A DNA stretch of 64,000 nt. It comes from Dysidea avara. Lineage: Eukaryota; Porifera; Demospongiae; Dictyoceratida; Dysideidae. Both the position numbers and the translations under genes were made by a program. Where the stretch lies: positions 558,001-622,000 of the forward strand of contig NC_089276.1 of the NCBI RefSeq assembly GCF_963678975.1, written 5' to 3'. The notes under the pieces are model-generated. The model had not been told where the DNA came from, did no database searches, and saw only the letters and a program-made list of their open reading frames with translations. Of this stretch, positions 20,925-31,493 are shown one piece after another. Each line of letters starts with the position of its first letter. Positions within the stretch are counted from its first letter, which is position 1.

Positions 20925-20955
<31 letters not shown>

Positions 20956-21880
20956 TTAATGCTTTACAGCACAAGTGCTGAAGGCCTGTATCAAACTAAT
21001 AACATCAGAAGAGTTCTCTTTTAATTCAAGCACCCTTTTAACCATCCAAAATATTTTCTGGGATGAAGTAAAGGATACATGTACTAACAGTAGAAACAAT
21101 CCAATACTTGTTAATGATGACAACAGATTGGAGGCTGAAACACAACTCCAGTGGACAAAATGTGGTAGAATTATATTGACTAGCAAAGACAAGCAGTTGC
21201 ATGATACTCAATGGAAGTAAACTAAAGGATAACCACATTAACGCATTTCACAACATAGCAAAGATGCAATTTCGTCTCATTGGAGGGCTTCACAATAGTT
21301 TGTTACTCAATAAAACATTATTGAACTTGGAAGATTATGAGCAATCTTTGCAAATGCTGTTCATTCCTGATAGATCACACTGGGCAGTGTTACAAGTGGG
21401 GAAATGTGATGTTTACCTATGTGACTCAATGTTTACATCACCTAGTGAGGATACTCAAAGAATTATTGCACAACTAGTGCAGTCAAAAGACAAATATTTT
21501 AACATCACAGTTATGAATGTACAAAGGCAGACAAATTCTGTGGATTGCGGTCTTTATGCTACAGCTATGCTTGCCAGTTTGCTGTTAGGGCAAGATCCAA
21601 TGACGATAGTATATAATCAAGGAGAGCTACGCCTACATTTAAGAAAGTCCTAGAAGAAAAAAAGATAACTTTGTTTCCAACAAGAAAAACCCGAAAGTAT
21701 GCCACAAGGATTGCTTGTGTTGAGAAATGTAATGTTTATTGTATATGTAGATTACCAGATAGTGGTGGTGAGGATATGATCTGTTGTGATAACTTGGTTC
21801 CATTCTACATGTTTAAACATTAGTGTTTCTTTAGTTGGTGATAAGTGGTATTGTAATGATTGTGAAACAAAAACTAGAAA
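20024..21880 (+). pseudogene. Decayed transposon protein: zinc finger, Ulp1-like protease, PHD finger
   Basis: Consecutive segments in shifting frames read as one protein. 20024-20166 begins MDDNSSECNTEF. From about 20177 comes ISRMDTSRNPGNALEEVGQY, then FLPGHRQRIIDFV and a basic stretch. 20452-20766 has a CxxC...H...C finger (CKLCKKII...HVPEC). From 20975, with a frameshift near 21200, runs a C48/Ulp1-type protease with His in SHWAVLQV, Asp in CDSMF and Cys in SVDCGLYA. After another shift near 21645 comes a PHD-like YCICRLPDSGGEDMICCD...KWYCNDC, itself frameshifted near 21793. At least four frame breaks mean it is not functional as read. Ulp1 and PHD modules are common accessories of large eukaryotic DNA transposons; the role here is unknown. 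Confidence 0.7.
20920..20990. repeat. (ATTT)n tract plus shared 3'-end-like motif
   Basis: ATTT repeats run into AATGCTTTACAGCACAAGTG, the same junction as at 9226-9275. Two unlinked copies of a simple repeat joined to the same unique sequence suggest the tail of a retroposed family. Here it sits inside the 4.46-kb transposon and interrupts its coding region. Confidence 0.55.
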
Positions 21881-23021
21881 ATGCTGATTATTTATTTTTT
21901 TGTTTTTTTGAAATTGTGTCATTCACATGCACCTGTATCAAGAGTTCATATATACCATATTAACATGTGTAAATATATATTTAGCATGCATGTGTAAATT
22001 ATCTGAATTCAGTACAAGTAGATGTATATATACTTATTATATGAGTAGCTATGTCACAAGTAATCTGGTAATAAGCAGCTATCAGTCTCTTTGATGTTAT
22101 ACAGCTGGGTGGGCCGCTTCTCCAGTTGACACCAGGTCCCCATTTAACAGCTGGGTAGAATGGAGCAACATGCACACACATAGTATATACACAAGAACAA
22201 TGAGGTGAGATTAAATGGAGTAGCCAGTTCAGTGGCTACATATACAGAGCTAGCTATGAATTTCTCAAAGTAACTAAATCACATGAGTTGAGGTTGTATG
22301 AAAGCTATAAGGGAAAAAATATTGCATGTAGCTCAGTATACTTCCAGCATAATAGTAGCTAACAAGTTGCTGTCAGAACCTCAGTGCTAGTCACTGTAAA
22401 GTGTTAATAATAATAACACCACCCATGTATGCATGGGCTGAATTAGATAGTAACAACCGGGCATGATAATTATATATTATATTATAAGGGTAAAGGTGAC
22501 AGCCACGCCTACCTGCATGGTGTAGTATAGCTGAGATAGTAGTAATTCATGTAGTCAGGATGCATGCAGCAGGTGCAGTAGTTAGCCCTGCACACAAAGA
22601 CTGAATTGCGAGCTGAATCTCGGAAACACTCGTTCATGACCTCATAGCGTCACAACAAAACAAAATTAGCTAGCTATCAGTATAGTATCGAACTGCATGA
22701 GTAGCTACGTCAGATAAACGAGAGTAAGTAGTTTGGATGCCTATTGCGACAGCTACTGTAGCAAAACCATGCTTGAGTAACTCTGAACTTTATTTTCATG
22801 AAGATTTCACGTTAGATTTCGGTGACATGTCGAGATTTCACCGTGATTTCAAGACAATTGTGTGATTTCAGTGATTTCTGATTTCGTTCGGTGATTTCTG
22901 ATTTCGTTCAATGATTTCTGATTTCATGCAGTGATTTCAGTTGATTTCAGCCGTGGGTGTACGTGATTTCAGCATGTGTCGGACCCCTCGGCACCTACAT
23001 CAAAGCGGCGCCCGCCATCAC

Positions 23022-23028
23022 ATATAAA
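23022..23028 (+). promoter_or_regulatory. TATA box of second ITIH-C gene
   Basis: ATATAAA lies 84 bp upstream of the ATG at 23112 and 31 bp downstream of the right end of the 4.46-kb transposon (22990). The position fits a start site near 23050. This is inference from sequence only. Confidence 0.5.
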
Positions 23029-23111
23029 GCTGGAACCAGTCAGTAACGTACAATCAGATGGTAAGAGTGTAGTGTACAGTCGTGGTAGTGTATTTACAGC
23101 TAGGCCAAAAC

Positions 23112-24704
23112 ATGAAACTGTTAGTATTGTTTAGTATTCTAGCTGTAGTTTATGGTAAGTTGAGAGCCTGAGGGCATATTAATAGCTACATAGCTACAAG
23201 GGAGGGAGCTAGCTAGCTAGCATGCCAATTTTAGATGAATAGCTATATTGTCCTGCAAACAGTGACCACTTATGTAAGGGAGTACTTGACTATGTACTTG
23301 TAACATGTTAGCTAGTTACATGGTCTGTTGTAACCACATGGTAACCACATGATAACCACATGATGTACAGGTCAATACAGGATACCAACTGGTGTAGAGG
23401 TTCAGTGTTTTACCACATCATCATGTGATCTTGCTGATGAAGAACCAACAAGGACTGGCATGTTCAATGGAGATCCTGCAGAAATCAACCATTGTTGCTT
23501 TGATGTTGATATTAATGATACTATAACACAAATAGCTGACCCAGCAAATGCATATTTTAGCCTTGCTGGTGGTGAATGTCGCAGGTGTACACGTAAGTCA
23601 CACAATATACATGTAACTACTGCATGACTATACTAATTGGTTGTATCTCTGTTAATTTAGATGAGAGTGTAGTTAATACGATGATATATAGTTGTTTTGA
23701 CAATGTGGCAGCTGGCACATGTGATACACGAAGCAATTTTGATATGACACTTAATGATGTTAACATGTGCTGTGATGGTAATTTTGAAATGATCAACTAC
23801 CAAATATTTGGATCTTCAAGTGACCCTTGTCTGTCTTGTAAGTCCTATACAAGTATACAAGGAGAGCCTTACTAATTAAGTATTGTACTGATTTTGTAGG
23901 TAATGATATTGGTAATGGCTTTGGTGTGGGTAATGACCCTCACTTCTTCCTACCATTGGAAAATGGAGATCACATGTGCTTTAGTATACAGGGAGAACCT
24001 GACTTTGCCTTTAACTTGATCAATGACAAATACATACAGCTTAATGGTCAGTTTGTGCTACCTGCTGAGGAGGAGAGTCACACTATTTCAAATGTTACCA
24101 CTTTTATGGGAAGTCTTGGTCTGTTAGTGACTAGCCCTGATACTGGTGCTACCACAGTTATTGAAGTGTCTGCACTAGATCACAGTGTTCTTGTTGGTAA
24201 CAGCCTAACCATTGTCAAAGAAAAGCCGGTCACTGTAGTTGTTTCCAATACAGTTTCCATCATTGTTGATGCTAATATACAAACCAATAGACTGAAGGAT
24301 GAATCAGCCTGGCTTCACATTAACACTAATGCTGGCTTTGGTATGAAGGTGAGATTTTATAAGAAACACGTGGACTTGTTTTTTACCAAGACCAGTGGAC
24401 TCACCAAAGCAGCTCATGGACTGATTGGTAATTAAGTTGTTAATACTCATCAGTGACACTAATCTATATAATGTGACTTGCAGGTCAATTTCTTACTGTC
24501 GATGTTAAGATTGATGTTGATTACAACATAATGAAGTTGGGTGATCATAAGCCAATTTCAGTACGGAAAGGTGAATCTTGGCCATTCCTTGGAGTATCCG
24601 AGGAATGTTGGTATGGAGTATTTACTGACAACCAAGGAACTGGAATCATTGAGGGTGTCTACACTGACTACATTGTGGAGAATCTTGTCCCACCAAAGAA
24701 ATGA
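23112..24704 (+). CDS. Secreted Cys-rich protein with ITIH C-terminal domain, paralogue 2 (396 aa)
   Basis: Five exons join in frame: 23112-23154, 23371-23592, 23661-23837, 23900-24427, 24484-24704 (TGA), 1,191 nt, all introns phase 1. Exon 1 gives a short signal peptide (MKLLVLFSILAVVYG). Exons 2 and 3 encode two Cys-rich modules with a CC pair and a C-terminal CxxC. The last two exons encode the ITIH-C domain, from GNDPHFFLPLENGDHMCFS to EGVYTDYIVENL. The intron splitting this domain sits at the same Gly codon as in paralogue 1 but uses a GT donor. The gene has two Cys modules where paralogue 1 has four. It is probably secreted; function unknown. A (CA)n tract starts 57 bp after the stop. 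Confidence 0.88.
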
Positions 24705-24759
24705 ACAATGACTCACCATCATACTATGACAATAACATATTAGGTCACATGACACACCG

Positions 24760-24760
<1 letters not shown>

Positions 24761-24838
<78 letters not shown>

Positions 24839-24847
24839 CACACACAC
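24761..24847. repeat. (CA)n microsatellite in 3' flank of ITIH-C paralogue 2
   Basis: An almost pure CA tract of about 87 bp with one CG interruption, probably in the 3' untranslated region. Confidence 0.95.
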
Positions 24848-25409
24848 CGATGTACAACAATGTATGCTTATACATGCTGACTCTAATGTTATTATTTTGT
24901 AATAGCTGATAAAAAATCAAAACATTTTGATGATACGTACAACAATTACTATCAGTTACAACCCCGAGGGAATACATGGCGATCAGACCATAATATGTGC
25001 ACAATGGAATTACTGTAACAACCATAATTTATGCTCATAATTATTTGTATGGAGCAAATCTGGGTGTGCTACAAGATGGAGTTTGTGAAGAATACTCTCT
25101 TTTTAGCTTTTGTTGTTCCTGCATGTGCAAGGTACTTATGTTTGAAAGTTGCACAATTGGGAATACTGAGGGTTGTATACAACAGGACAAATTACTCTTT
25201 GGGCCATGCCAAAGTGTCTGCGAGGTGTCCTGTATGTATACACTGTGCAAATAATGCACATAGCTAATGTGGCCTTGTATAGTACTATATAAGAACAGAG
25301 CCAAGCTCAGGGTTTAGTGAGAAACATGGTCACGTTGCTGAAGTGTTTTACTACACACAAGCTGGCAATTTACACCCCAATATTATAGTTGCATAATATT
25401 ACAGTGCCT

Positions 25410-25570
25410 TGCTGTAATAAGCTGTTCATATATACATGTATAATAATGATACGTGTAGTTGTCTTCTTCTGACACTTCAGCAGCTTTGCTCTTGGATTTC
25501 TTCTCTGATTTATCACTCCTGGTGTGTCACCGTGGTGATGGTGACCTGCTGATATTCCTCATGTTATCCT
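25410..25570 (-). pseudogene. Duplicated fragment of the PRPF38A last exon
   Basis: Positions 25461-25567 match 31561-31665, the terminal exon of PRPF38A, with only scattered differences. The shared stretch covers the SPSPRRHTRSDK...SKSK coding part. Weaker similarity continues to the 3' flank (GTAATAA...ACATGTA) after an apparent deletion of about 60 bp that removes the end of the coding sequence. No other PRPF38A exon is nearby. It looks like a partial segmental copy about 6 kb from its source. Confidence 0.75.
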
Positions 25571-25808
25571 AGTATACCTATCGTATGTAACATACGTAAT
25601 GTATGTAACATATGTCACTAATGTAACATATGTAGCGTACGTAACATACGTAGCGTAGGTAGCATACGTAGCTATGTATGACACAACATGGTATGAATTA
25701 AATGTCACTGATGAATTGAACCCACAACAATTTGTACAAGTGCATGTCTGTCACAGAGAGCATAGCAGTACAGAAGGACATTTGTATTAAGACTATACCA
25801 TAATATTA

Positions 25809-26538
25809 CAGGTTTTTGCAATTGAATTTGTCGCCTTTGCAATTGAATTCGTCCCGTTTGCAATTGAATTCGTCGGTATTGCAATTGAATTCGTCGGTAT
25901 TGCAATTGAATTCGTCCCGTTTGCAATTGAATTCGTCGGTTTTGCAATTGAATTCGTCGCTTTTGCAGTTGAATTAGTCGGTTTTGCAATAGAATTCGTC
26001 GCGTTTGCATTACAATTCGTCATAAACAAAACGGCTCCAAGAAACCAACCCGTTCATTAAGAGATGAACTATTTATGCCTTGGAGAGTTACACTTGAGAC
26101 ACTAGAAGGTAATTGAAGCTGGTAGTACGCGAAGTTGATAGCTGTCTGACAAGTTAATTAGCTTGCTCGCGAGTGACCACACCCATCGCGAATGGCGTAG
26201 TAGAGTTTGGAATGTTGTTGGAGAGGCTGTAGAGGAAGAATTATTGCCTTATAAAGAGTTGTTTACTACTGTTGTACTTGAACAAGTTCTTGTAGCAGCT
26301 GCTACATCATGTTTTCATGTTTGCTCCAGCTGCCATTCTTGTTATGGACGAATTTAACTGCAAAAGCGACGAATTCAATTGCAAAAGCGACGAATTCAAT
26401 TGCAAACGGGACGAATTCAATTGCAAAAGCGACGAATTCAATTGCAAACGGGACGAATTCAATTGCAAACGGGACGAATTCAATTGCAAAAGCGACGAAC
26501 TCAATTGCAAACGGGACGAATTCAATTGCAAAAACCTG
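25809..26538. mobile_element. TA-flanked foldback MITE with 21-bp tandem arms, copy 1
   Basis: The tips are CAGGTTTTTGCAATTGAATT and its inverse, flanked by TA on both sides (25807-25808, 26539-26540), as for Tc1/mariner-type insertion. Each arm is a tandem array of about nine 21-bp units (TTTGCAATTGAATTCGTCSS), in inverted orientation. The 330-bp centre is unique and nearly identical to that of the copy at 38678-39385. Because 21 is divisible by 3, the arms are open in several frames. The centre contains a frame with WRSRVWNVVGEAVEEELL, perhaps captured exon sequence. Confidence 0.85.
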
Positions 26539-26540
26539 TA

Positions 26541-29500
26541 ATGATCAAACCATTAAATGTCATTATGGCATTGCTGCAGCTATTATTGAACTGGACAAAA
26601 CTGAGTCAATGTTTTATGGCATTACCTATAAAATTAAAATTCAACTGCAGGTTGGTGAGTGAGACTTAATTTGAATTCAGTTTTACTTTGTGGAAAGTAC
26701 TAGTGAAATTCCACTGACAATGAACATGTATTGATTAGCTGTTAATCACACTTGACATATATACAGGGAATTACGCCTGATCATAGATACTATCAGAACT
26801 CTATAGCTACTTTATGTGCTAATGTGGTGACATCTTAACCAAAGTGTCTGAATCCTCAAGTGTCCACATTAACTAGTATGGACATATCTTAGTATAGTTG
26901 CAGTATTTCTTAGTGCATAAACTGACTCGTGACAAGATGACTTAGCAATATGTATATGTTTTATGTTAGCCTTCTCAGTAATAAGTATTCTTTGACGTGA
27001 CAAATTCCAGCACACATAAACATCTTCTATAATTATTCAGATATAGGAAATTAATTTAATCCATACACTTGAATATGTGAAGACTGCATGTGCACAGGTG
27101 AGAGCCCATGTACACAGTCTTCACTGCACTGCTTCTATGGTTAGTGGTAAACACCAGACAATATACAGGAGAAAATGCTCTAACAAGAACAATCACAAGC
27201 ACACACAACACTAAAACATTGTGTTATTTTTATAAGTATCTTTTTGTCTGTGTGTGCAGTGTGTGAAAAAGCTCACACATGTACATGAATGTGAAATACA
27301 TAACTCTGTTTTGCATAAACAATAGGATATTATTGCACTATGATGACAACAACCATGCAGGATAGAAAGAAGATGAAATAACTGATAGCAGCGAATTTTT
27401 GTCCATTACACAGCTGTCCTACAGAAAACAGCAGTTTATGCAGAAGGGAAGTTAGTTACATCACAGTACAATATACTGCACTTTGGCTTCCTAATTGTCT
27501 TGGCTTCTCAATAATAAACCATGCATAACACACACATAAATGATCTGCTTTGACTACATAATTATGGTTAATTAGATATCCTGATAGGGAACTTGTATTA
27601 TTCTGTGAATGCTATCCCACCAAGGACCTGTCTGTATTGCAAAAACTATTGAATAAGACATGGAAAAAGAACGTAGCATTTATCATTAATGTGTCATTGG
27701 AGATATAAATGTATTTTATGTTGTTTGAACTTGTGAATTAGACAGAAAGTAATCTCCCACCGTAGTACATTGCGTATGTGTTGTGGTGGGTCACGTGAGT
27801 TTGTATATATATAAGGCCTAAGGTGTAAATACATATCATTCTGGGCTGCTAGGTGCAACAGTGTGAAGGCTACCCGCCCAGTTGGAATCCTTAACAAGAT
27901 TACAGATGATTTGGTGTACTTCTGAATGACTATTCTGACAATTTTGTTTCACATACAGCATGCAGTAGGTAGCAGAGTGGTAAGCACTTGGTTTTTTCCG
28001 AGCAGGACAAGATAAAAAAAACAAAAAAAAACAAAAGCAATTCTGTTCGGTTTTTCCCTTTGGTTTACTTGGGCACAGTGAACTATAAATTAATTGCACT
28101 GTGTGCAGGCCCCCACTCTGCCTAGGCACATACTTACCTGGTTGTAGTTACTATCCACTGTTTTTTGTGTTGTTTGTTTTTTGCATGTGCCATATATGGT
28201 AGCTATTTTGTTTTTTGTAGTAGTAGTTCTGTGTGTGTTGTGTGAGTTTAATTAATGAGTTAGTAGCCGCACCTGCAGCTACACACCAAGGTGGTAGTAC
28301 ATGTTAAGCTAGTGCAGTGTGGGTGGCTTCGGGTACAAGGAGGGAGCTGAACATTACTGCAGGGAATAGCTAATAGTATTAAGATTAAATATGTGGATCT
28401 GTTGGAAATAAATTTCTCAAATTGACTTCATCTTAAACACACAACATATTCAGTCATCATCTCATACTAAAGAGCTATAAAGTGACAACTACTCAGTGAA
28501 GTGGCTGGTCTCTGGTTAGTGAGAAGTGTTGTTGTGGAGATACCTTACCTATAATGACTGGTGCACAGTTATTATAGCTACATGCACTGCATGATGGTGT
28601 ATGTCCTTCAAGTACATGTTGAGCCCATGAGCCATTAACGTTGATTTGTGTGTTTGATTGTCTAAATTAAGACAATGATATTGTGTTAGAAATCTCCATT
28701 AGCTCTACTCATTGGATTAAGACATGACATGTTTGAACTTGATTGTAACAATACTGCCAAGCCAACCAATCTGCTATGAAGGTATACATGCAAGGCTAAG
28801 ATTGATTGTTAATATTGTTTTGTAGAACAACACAAACCTTTTGTGATCACTTTGTAATACTGTATTGAATGACAGTGTAAAGGATGCCCAACTGAACAGA
28901 GCATTGATACCACTGATGGACATGGTTTTGTATTATTCATATTTGAGTTAGGTATAAACTCTATGTGCACAAATCCAAAGATTTGTTTCAGTAAGTGTAG
29001 CTATACATGTTGACTACTGTGTGCTCATGGTTTTAGGCCAGCATTCATTTCTAATCAAGATCTATATAGCTAATATAAGTTATTGTGTTACTTTGTTATG
29101 CTATATATGCACCTTTGTTAATAGCTAATATACCCTTTATTAGCTATCATTTCAACACATCACAAGTTATAAGGTACTGCATTTTGTGGATATAGCCCAT
29201 GCAGTAGTCAGTGACAACATTACTAGGCATCTTACATGGGTCACTCTTGTGATGTTTGGTCATCTGTAAGAGCTGGTTCTTGTAGACTATATTCTCTTAC
29301 CTTTCTAGCAACAATCTGAACATTAACTTTACAATGTTTATTTTGAACAATGTTTCATATAGACACTATAACTATCACATCATACACCTCGAATACGGGC
29401 ATGTGGATACAAGAGTATAGGTTAGGTTTTCACTAACTGGTTACAGCTGGATCCGAGGGAGTACAGTAAAAGACTGTTCTATTAGAGTAGTATGTAGAAG

Positions 29501-31493
29501 TTTATTTGATCAATATCTCTCACAGGACTGTAGTTGTCATGACTGAGATGTTAACGGTATACCACATTCCATGCTGGTCTTTGATTTTATATGTCTGAAA
29601 TCTTATCTTCTCCATGTTAAAGGAGTGTGTAAAATCTATAGGATAGCTCAGTAACTCTTTGGTATTTCACAAATAAAAATTTTGAAATCTTGGTTGTAGT
29701 GTTTAAGACTGTCCGTAAATTTTCTCCTTGCTATATATATCACCTACCATAAGCCTCGTCATCATCATCATTATTATTATTATCTTCCTATAATCTTCTT
29801 ATGCACTCACTCAAGGATACAGTTCTACATTCTCTTCTAGCACTTCACACTGGTGCCATCACAACAACAATAACAACACACTAAAATTACTGACAAACAA
29901 TTAACATGCACACAGTCACACAACCATGTAACAAAATAATAGTATCTATGTACTTTATCTGGCAAAATGTGCTATCCACAATAATGTTACTATCTGAATG
30001 AATCAAATCTTAACATTTGTTATAGAACTACATGCACTCATCAAGCAACATTAATTTTACCATCATGTCAGGATGATGCAATAGAGCCTAATACAGGTAT
30101 GCTAGGATGCTTAAAAAGTTTCTTCAAAAGAGTATGTAAGCAATGTTAACAGTGTATATAGCCTATATATTGTAGTGTAATGATATTAAATTTTGCTTGT
30201 ATACTTCCATGCAGGTGACTTCTATTTTGTGTGTGTCTGTCTATCTGTATCACATGTTCGTATAAAACGAGAACTTAAAGTATAATGTTAGAAGAATAAT
30301 TGTATTATCATTGAGAAATGTTATGGAGAAAAAGTGACAATTATACCCAATTAGAACAGTCAATAGAGCACATGATATTTCGCTAAATAACTGAATAAAT
30401 TTTCTAAGGGCAACTATAACACAAGCAGAGAGTTATCATTTATCTAGAAAGAGAATGTTACTGTATAAGCAAACACAGAGAATGGTGTAGCTAACACAGA
30501 GAATGGTGTAGCTAACACAGAGAATGGTGTAGCTAACACAGAGAATGGTGTAGCTAACACAGAGAATGGTGTAGCTAACACAGAGAATGGTGTAGCTAAC
30601 AGTGATCGTAACAGGCCAACTGAATTCTTAGTGCATGGCATAACAGTTATAGCTAAGCAAAATTAATACTAACTTGTTACATTATATTTGCTGTAGGGGT
30701 GTAGTGTATAGGTCAGGCAACACTGACTGATTCATAGTTTAAGGCACACAAGGATTTTGGGGTGGTGGTTTATGAATTTCAAATGTGCTATACACGTTTC
30801 AAAACTATAACAACTGACTCAGCTCAGGAAATATTACAGCGGTGCTATACAGTATCACAAGTTGTTCCAATTGTCATTTTAGAAAAATTTCACACATGTG
30901 AACACAATAACAACACATGTACACTGAGTCTGGCACTTTCAGCCAGTTGCTGTGTGCGATAGTGTGGTGATTAGTAATTGTTATCAACTAATGTAACAAT
31001 CAAAAACATATATACAACCATAAAAGCAAATAGATAAGCTTGAGCAAAACCAACTAATTACATCCCAATTCCCAACACACTACCACTCATCAATACACAG
31101 AATATCTAGTCATACCTATGCCTTAAAATGTGTTATATAACAAGGATACCAAAGGGACAGAAAGGGTATGTATGGACAAAAATTATGACCCTCACAATCA
31201 CCCTAATTCATATATAAATGTTGTCCTTTTTGATCATGAGCAGTTCGACAACATCATCGCTATTCAGTGGCAAGTCCTCAAATGAAAGCCCAATAATTAC
31301 CATATATGGTGTTTATCATTGACATAGAAATGCGTAAAAGATGTTCATATAGTTAGTCAACATAATTATGTTAAAAGGAATGTCAACCCCTCATTTCTAT
31401 ACACAGTGACACTCCACTCATTCTCCAGTTAACTAGTTAGTAAGGATGTAGTGATATCATGTTGTAATAAACTGTGTGTACATGTAATGAGTA
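26541..31493. other. Long intergenic stretch between convergent genes
   Basis: I see no exon pair with consistent splice sites. It holds one dispersed motif copy (about 29472-29490), a tRNA-like half-head near 27970 (GTAGCAGAGTGGTAAGCACT) without a good B box, and the 21-bp tandem array at 30472-30602. Otherwise it is AT-rich. Confidence 0.45.
30472..30602. repeat. 21-bp tandem repeat, 6 copies
   Basis: The unit AACACAGAGAATGGTGTAGC+T repeats about six times with no visible divergence. Confidence 0.95.

Larger units (their letters stand above)
18527..22990 (+). mobile_element. 4.46-kb DNA transposon with 8-bp target duplication and GATTTC subterminal repeats
   Basis: The terminal inverted repeats are CGAGGGGTCCGACAC at 18527 and GTGTCGGACCCCTCG ending at 22990. 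The flanks are identical GCACCTAC (18519-18526 and 22991-22998). Both subterminal regions (18565-18700 and 22795-22975) consist of many GATTTC/TGATTTC units, lying in the same orientation at both ends although the tips are inverted. The interior carries a decayed zinc finger/Ulp1/PHD gene, and no catalytic transposase was recognised. The 8-bp duplication fits hAT, P or KDZ (Zisupton-like) elements; the CGAGG tip and subterminal repeats do not look like a standard hAT. It inserted just upstream of the second ITIH-C gene. Confidence 0.85.

Noticed and set aside
20975-21653. Ulp1-like protease as a host SUMO protease gene or a Polinton protease
   Set aside because: It lies between transposon termini with matching target duplication and has several frameshifts; no polymerase, integrase or capsid gene is nearby.
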